A stretch of 8,244 nucleotides of DNA, taken from NCBI GenBank assembly GCA_003694225.1, contig RFKT01000320.1, forward strand, positions 1-8,244, read 5' to 3'. Of this stretch, positions 5,865 to 8,244 are shown piece by piece (position 1 is the first letter of the stretch; each line of letters opens with the position of its first letter). Made by a program: the position numbers and the translations under genes. The DNA comes from Candidatus Dadabacteria bacterium (lineage in GTDB: Bacteria > Bdellovibrionota_C > UBA2361 > J135). The notes beneath the pieces are model-generated. The model searched no databases. It was given only the letters and a program-made list of their open reading frames with translations, and had not been told where the DNA came from.

Positions 5865-5936
5865 TTGCGACCTTTTTTACTCCTCCAGAGACACCTTGTC
5901 TTCCAGAGAGTCTTCCAGAGACACCTTGCGACCTTT
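5865..5936. repeat. Short repeat cluster at the 3' end of the anti-sigma gene
   Basis: CCTCCAGAGACACCTTG (5882-5898), TCTTCCAGAGAG (5899-5910) and TCTTCCAGAGACACCTTG (5911-5928) lie in direct tandem. TTGCGACCTTT occurs both at 5926-5936 and at 5865-5875, one copy inside the gene and one spanning to just beyond its stop. The pattern fits slippage duplications that have lengthened the protein's C-terminus (VSLED, SLED, VSLEE). Confidence 0.7.
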
Positions 5937-6698
5937 AGCTCCGCGAGCTCTCACTTGGCTTTTATGTAGATCACCATTTTTAATGCGCCCTTTCTTAATC
6001 CGCATTGCAGCTATAATCTCACCTTTGCTGTCTGTAAGATATATCACACCGGTTCCATACGGCATCTTTTTGGCAATATCTTTAAGAGTTTCCTTAACTA
6101 TAAATCCAGAGGGATCACTTCCTTTGGCCTTAATGCGCTTATAAAACCTAAGAGCCTTACGTGTTGCAACCTTTCCCTCCACAATAGGAGTCACGTGAGA
6201 AACCCGAACATAATTCGCCCCTTCAACATCACTTACATCAACAGGAACAGAAGCTAACTCTCCCTTACCGCCTTTAACGCTAACTGACGGTGAATATAAA
6301 TTTAGCGCAAAGAATGTAACTACCGCGGCGACGGCTCCGCTAATAAGCCCTGCCGCACTCTCCCGAAAAATCCTTCCAATCCTATCAACTCCAAACCAAC
6401 CCCCAGAAAGACCGGTAGGAAGCGCTTTCCTTTCTCCAAGAAAAAGAGCGGCCTTTTCCTCTTCATCAATTCTCCTTTCAATCCGGCTAACAAGATCTGT
6501 AGAAAGCATCCTAAACTTAGAGTCGCCCCAAACTTTAACTTCCTCTGAAATGCGCTTAAGTGACTGGGAAAACTCCCTTATATCTCTATCCCTGCTTATA
6601 AGCCTCTTTGCCAAAAATGCCCCTAAAGGCCCGCTTTCTCCATCACAGTATCTAATAACTAGGCGCTCTTTGTACTTTCTAAGCAGATTGCCAGCCAT
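5877..6698 (-). CDS. Probable membrane anti-sigma factor
   Basis: This 273-residue protein follows the ECF sigma gene by 16 bases and starts at an ATG with GGGAG six bases upstream. Residues 1-60 resemble the helical sigma-binding region of anti-sigma factors: RYCDGESG (16-23), LAKRLISRD (29-37) and IREFSQSLKRISEEV (40-54). The zinc-binding HxxxCxxC motif is absent. A single membrane segment lies at about 115-134 (AGLISGAVAAVVTFFALNLY). The periplasmic part of about 140 residues has no family I recognise; it is rich in Lys and Val and includes GVIYLTDSKGEIIAAMRIKKG (217-237). Such proteins hold their sigma factor at the inner membrane until an envelope signal triggers proteolysis; this role is inferred from position and architecture. 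The last 14 residues are a slippage repeat. It could instead be another membrane partner of the sigma factor. Confidence 0.72.
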   Translation of the reverse strand: MAGNLLRKYKERLVIRYCDGESGPLGAFLAKRLISRDRDIREFSQSLKRISEEVKVWGDSKFRMLSTDLVSRIERRIDEEEKAALFLGERKALPTGLSGGWFGVDRIGRIFRESAAGLISGAVAAVVTFFALNLYSPSVSVKGGKGELASVPVDVSDVEGANYVRVSHVTPIVEGKVATRKALRFYKRIKAKGSDPSGFIVKETLKDIAKKMPYGTGVIYLTDSKGEIIAAMRIKKGRIKNGDLHKSQVRARGAKGRKVSLEDSLEDKVSLEE

Positions 6699-6704
6699 AA
6701 AACG

Positions 6705-6709
6705 CTCCC
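6705..6709 (-). promoter_or_regulatory. Ribosome binding site of anti-sigma gene
   Basis: On the minus strand GGGAG lies six bases before the ATG at 6698, just past the stop of the sigma gene. Independent initiation on a shared transcript is therefore likely. Confidence 0.55.
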
Positions 6710-6714
6710 AAATA

Positions 6715-7353
6715 TTAAGGACTTCTGTATTTCTTTAACATACTTTGCAAAGCCTTCTTGGCATAATGGATCCTGCTCATAACAGTCCCTGAGCTTGTTC
6801 CCGTTACCTTTGCTATCTCCTTATAACTCATACCTTCAATCTCTCTTAAAAAGATTACGCTCCTATGCTCTTCTGACAACCTATCCATAGCCCTCTCTAT
6901 CGCCATACCAGCCTCTTTGCGGTAGAGATCTGCCGCCGGATTGTCACTTGCGGCAACCTCTTTCAATCCCCTGTCATCATTTTCATCAATTGAGAAAAAC
7001 TTCTGTTTTTTTAAGCTCTTACGCTTTAAATCGATAGTCATATTATAGGCTATTCTGCAAAGCCATGTATAGAAAGACGAATCTTTTCGAAAATTCTTCA
7101 AAGAAAAATAGGCTCTTACAAAACTTTCCTGCGCTATATCCTCAGCATCCTCCCATGAGCCAGCCATAGTGAAGATAAAACCCAAAAGCCTCCTTTGGTA
7201 CCGCTCAACTAAGATCCTAAACGCCTTCCTGTCTCCACCCTTTGCCCGATCCACCAAGGCCGCCTCAGCCTCACCTTCAGACAGGTCGCTATAGCTTCCA
7301 GCAACGGCTCTGGTTTTTCTTTTCTCTTTAGCTAAGGCGCTCATAACATTCAC
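6715..7353 (-). CDS. ECF (RpoE-type) RNA polymerase sigma factor
   Basis: This 212-residue sigma factor directs RNA polymerase to a stress-type regulon. Region 2 spans about residues 32-113: AFRILVERYQRRLLGF, then DAEDIAQESFVRAYFSLKNF (core binding), then FYTWLCRIAYNMTIDLKRK (-10 recognition). Region 4 spans about 153-206 and has the helix-turn-helix MSYKEIAKVTGTSSGTVMSRIHYAKKAL (175-202) for the -35 element. There is no region 1 or 3, as expected for the ECF group, and the style is RpoE-like. The GTG at 7353 overlaps the polA stop by one base (TAGTG). An in-frame ATG at 7344 is an equally plausible start, shortening the protein by three residues. The probable anti-sigma factor follows. No promoter is visible between polA and this gene, so at least part of its expression must come through polA. 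Confidence 0.93.
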   Translation of the reverse strand: MNVMSALAKEKRKTRAVAGSYSDLSEGEAEAALVDRAKGGDRKAFRILVERYQRRLLGFIFTMAGSWEDAEDIAQESFVRAYFSLKNFRKDSSFYTWLCRIAYNMTIDLKRKSLKKQKFFSIDENDDRGLKEVAASDNPAADLYRKEAGMAIERAMDRLSEEHRSVIFLREIEGMSYKEIAKVTGTSSGTVMSRIHYAKKALQSMLKKYRSP

Positions 7354-8177
7354 TACCCATGAGCTTCATTCCAATTCTTGCCCCAGTGTACATCCACCAC
7401 AAGAGGAAGCGCAAGATCAACTACGGAAACCATATCTTCCTCTACAATCTTTGCAACTTCTTCCCTTGCCTCCAAATCACACTCAAGCACAAGCTCATCG
7501 TGTACCTGAAGCACCATATCAGCGGGAAGAGATCTTATATCTCGATCAATCTTTACCATAGCAAGCTTTATGATATCAGCGGCAGTCCCCTGAATCGGAG
7601 CATTTATAGCCGCTCTCATCACAAAATCCCGATCCCGCCCTGTCGTATCAATGTCACTTATGTTTCTTCTGCGCCCAAAAAGGGTCGTGACATAACCATC
7701 CCGCCGGGCAGATTCTGCAACCTTGTCAAAATATTCCCTTACCTTAGGATACCTTCTGAAATAACTATCTATATATTCATTGGCGACAGAAACCGGGATT
7801 CCCAGCTCCCTGCTTAACCTAAATCCGCTCATCCCATAAATAATGCCGAAATTTATTGTTTTGCCCATTCTCCTCTCTTCAGGCTTAAGCGGCTCTCCCT
7901 CCGGAATCCCCAATATCTCCCTAGCAGTCTTGGCGTGGATATCCTCTCCCTTTTTAAAGGCTTCTATTAAATTTTCGTCACCGCTCATATGGGCAAGAAT
8001 CCTAAGCTCAACTTGGGAATAATCAGCAACGATAAAGCACCTACCAGGTGGGGCGATAAAGGCCGACCTAATTCTTCTTCCATCCTCAGTTCTTATCGGA
8101 ATATTTTGAAGGTTGGGGTCAGAGCTTGAAAGCCTGCCGGTTCCAGTCACAGTCTGGTTAAAGCTTGTGTGAAACCG
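7353..8177 (-). CDS. polA: DNA polymerase I, C-terminal part (truncated at window end)
   Basis: About 275 C-terminal residues of the polymerase domain are present, roughly the last third of a protein of about 900 residues. DNA polymerase I fills gaps and removes RNA primers in replication and repair. Counting from Arg at 8177: HTSFNQTVTGTGRLSSSDPNLQNIP is the template-primer block, DYSQVELRILAH is motif A with the catalytic Asp, and RRMGKTINFGIIYG is motif B (O helix) with Lys and a Phe that selects against dideoxynucleotides. VLQVHDELVLE is motif C with the second catalytic Asp. All are intact. The 5' part is missing because the reading breaks at 8178, where an expected Gly codon is replaced by fold-back sequence. 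Any start read upstream at a TTG (8192) is an artefact. The stop overlaps the sigma factor start by one base. Confidence 0.95.
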   Translation of the reverse strand, partial: RFHTSFNQTVTGTGRLSSSDPNLQNIPIRTEDGRRIRSAFIAPPGRCFIVADYSQVELRILAHMSGDENLIEAFKKGEDIHAKTAREILGIPEGEPLKPEERRMGKTINFGIIYGMSGFRLSRELGIPVSVANEYIDSYFRRYPKVREYFDKVAESARRDGYVTTLFGRRRNISDIDTTGRDRDFVMRAAINAPIQGTAADIIKLAMVKIDRDIRSLPADMVLQVHDELVLECDLEAREEVAKIVEEDMVSVVDLALPLVVDVHWGKNWNEAHG

Positions 8178-8244
8178 GAAGGCTTCACACAAGCTTTAAC
8201 CAGACTGTGACTGGAACCGGCAGGCTTTCAAGCTCTGACCCCAA
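8113..8244. repeat. Perfect 61-bp inverted repeat (fold-back) at window end
   Basis: Bases 8184-8244 are the exact reverse complement of 8113-8173, separated by the 10 bases ACCGGAAGGC. The left arm is normal polA coding sequence; the right arm repeats it backward and stops at the window edge. Identity is total, with no decay. This pattern fits a chimera formed during multiple displacement amplification, or a misassembly at a contig end. Confidence 0.95.

Noticed and set aside
7359..7817. 152-residue open frame on the plus strand opposite polA
   Set aside because: It runs antisense to conserved polA motifs and its Ile/Lys/His-rich translation shows no domain; a shadow of polA.
8178..8192. 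Apparent TTG start of polA with residues MCEAF
   Set aside because: These codons come from the fold-back junction, not from the gene. The family expects a continuous upstream sequence here.

Overview
This 8.2 kb window comes from a Gram-negative bacterium. The signs are two divergent lipoproteins, a Tat-exported TRAP solute receptor with its membrane subunits, and an ECF sigma factor paired with a membrane anti-sigma factor. Base composition is moderately AT-rich by eye. The lineage cannot be fixed from sequence alone; the protein styles fit a marine deltaproteobacterial or SAR324-like organism, but that is a guess.

Layout, left to right. (1) 94-405 (+): a small protein with one membrane segment, unrecognised. 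(2) 435-1301 (-) and about 1300-2019 (+): two divergent lipoproteins. The first has a FlgO-type domain and the second looks like a CsgG/TolB-N-type fold. Their annotated start codons overlap inside one CCATGG. (3) 2137-5273 (+): a complete three-gene TRAP transporter (dctP-dctQ-dctM) of the TakP-like 2-oxoacid/hydroxyacid type. It is preceded by a sigma54-like promoter candidate and an inverted repeat. (4) 5304-5696 (-): panD, aspartate 1-decarboxylase, which makes beta-alanine for pantothenate and CoA; it converges on dctM. (5) 5877-8177 (-): the tail of polA, then an ECF sigma factor, then its likely membrane anti-sigma factor, closely packed as one transcription unit.

The right end is not natural gene sequence. 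The last 61 bases are an exact inverted copy of bases 8113-8173, cutting polA inside its polymerase domain. This fold-back looks like an amplification or assembly chimera at a contig end, such as occurs in single-cell genomes, so polA should be read as truncated by the data and not as a pseudogene.

I found no RNA genes, CRISPR array, transposon, phage gene or toxin-antitoxin pair. No stretch longer than 300 bases lacks a gene. I do not see a clearly new biological system. The best candidates for a second look are the divergent lipoprotein pair, the enlarged periplasmic loop of DctQ, the possible sigma54 control of the transporter, and the zinc-motif-less anti-sigma factor encoded behind polA.
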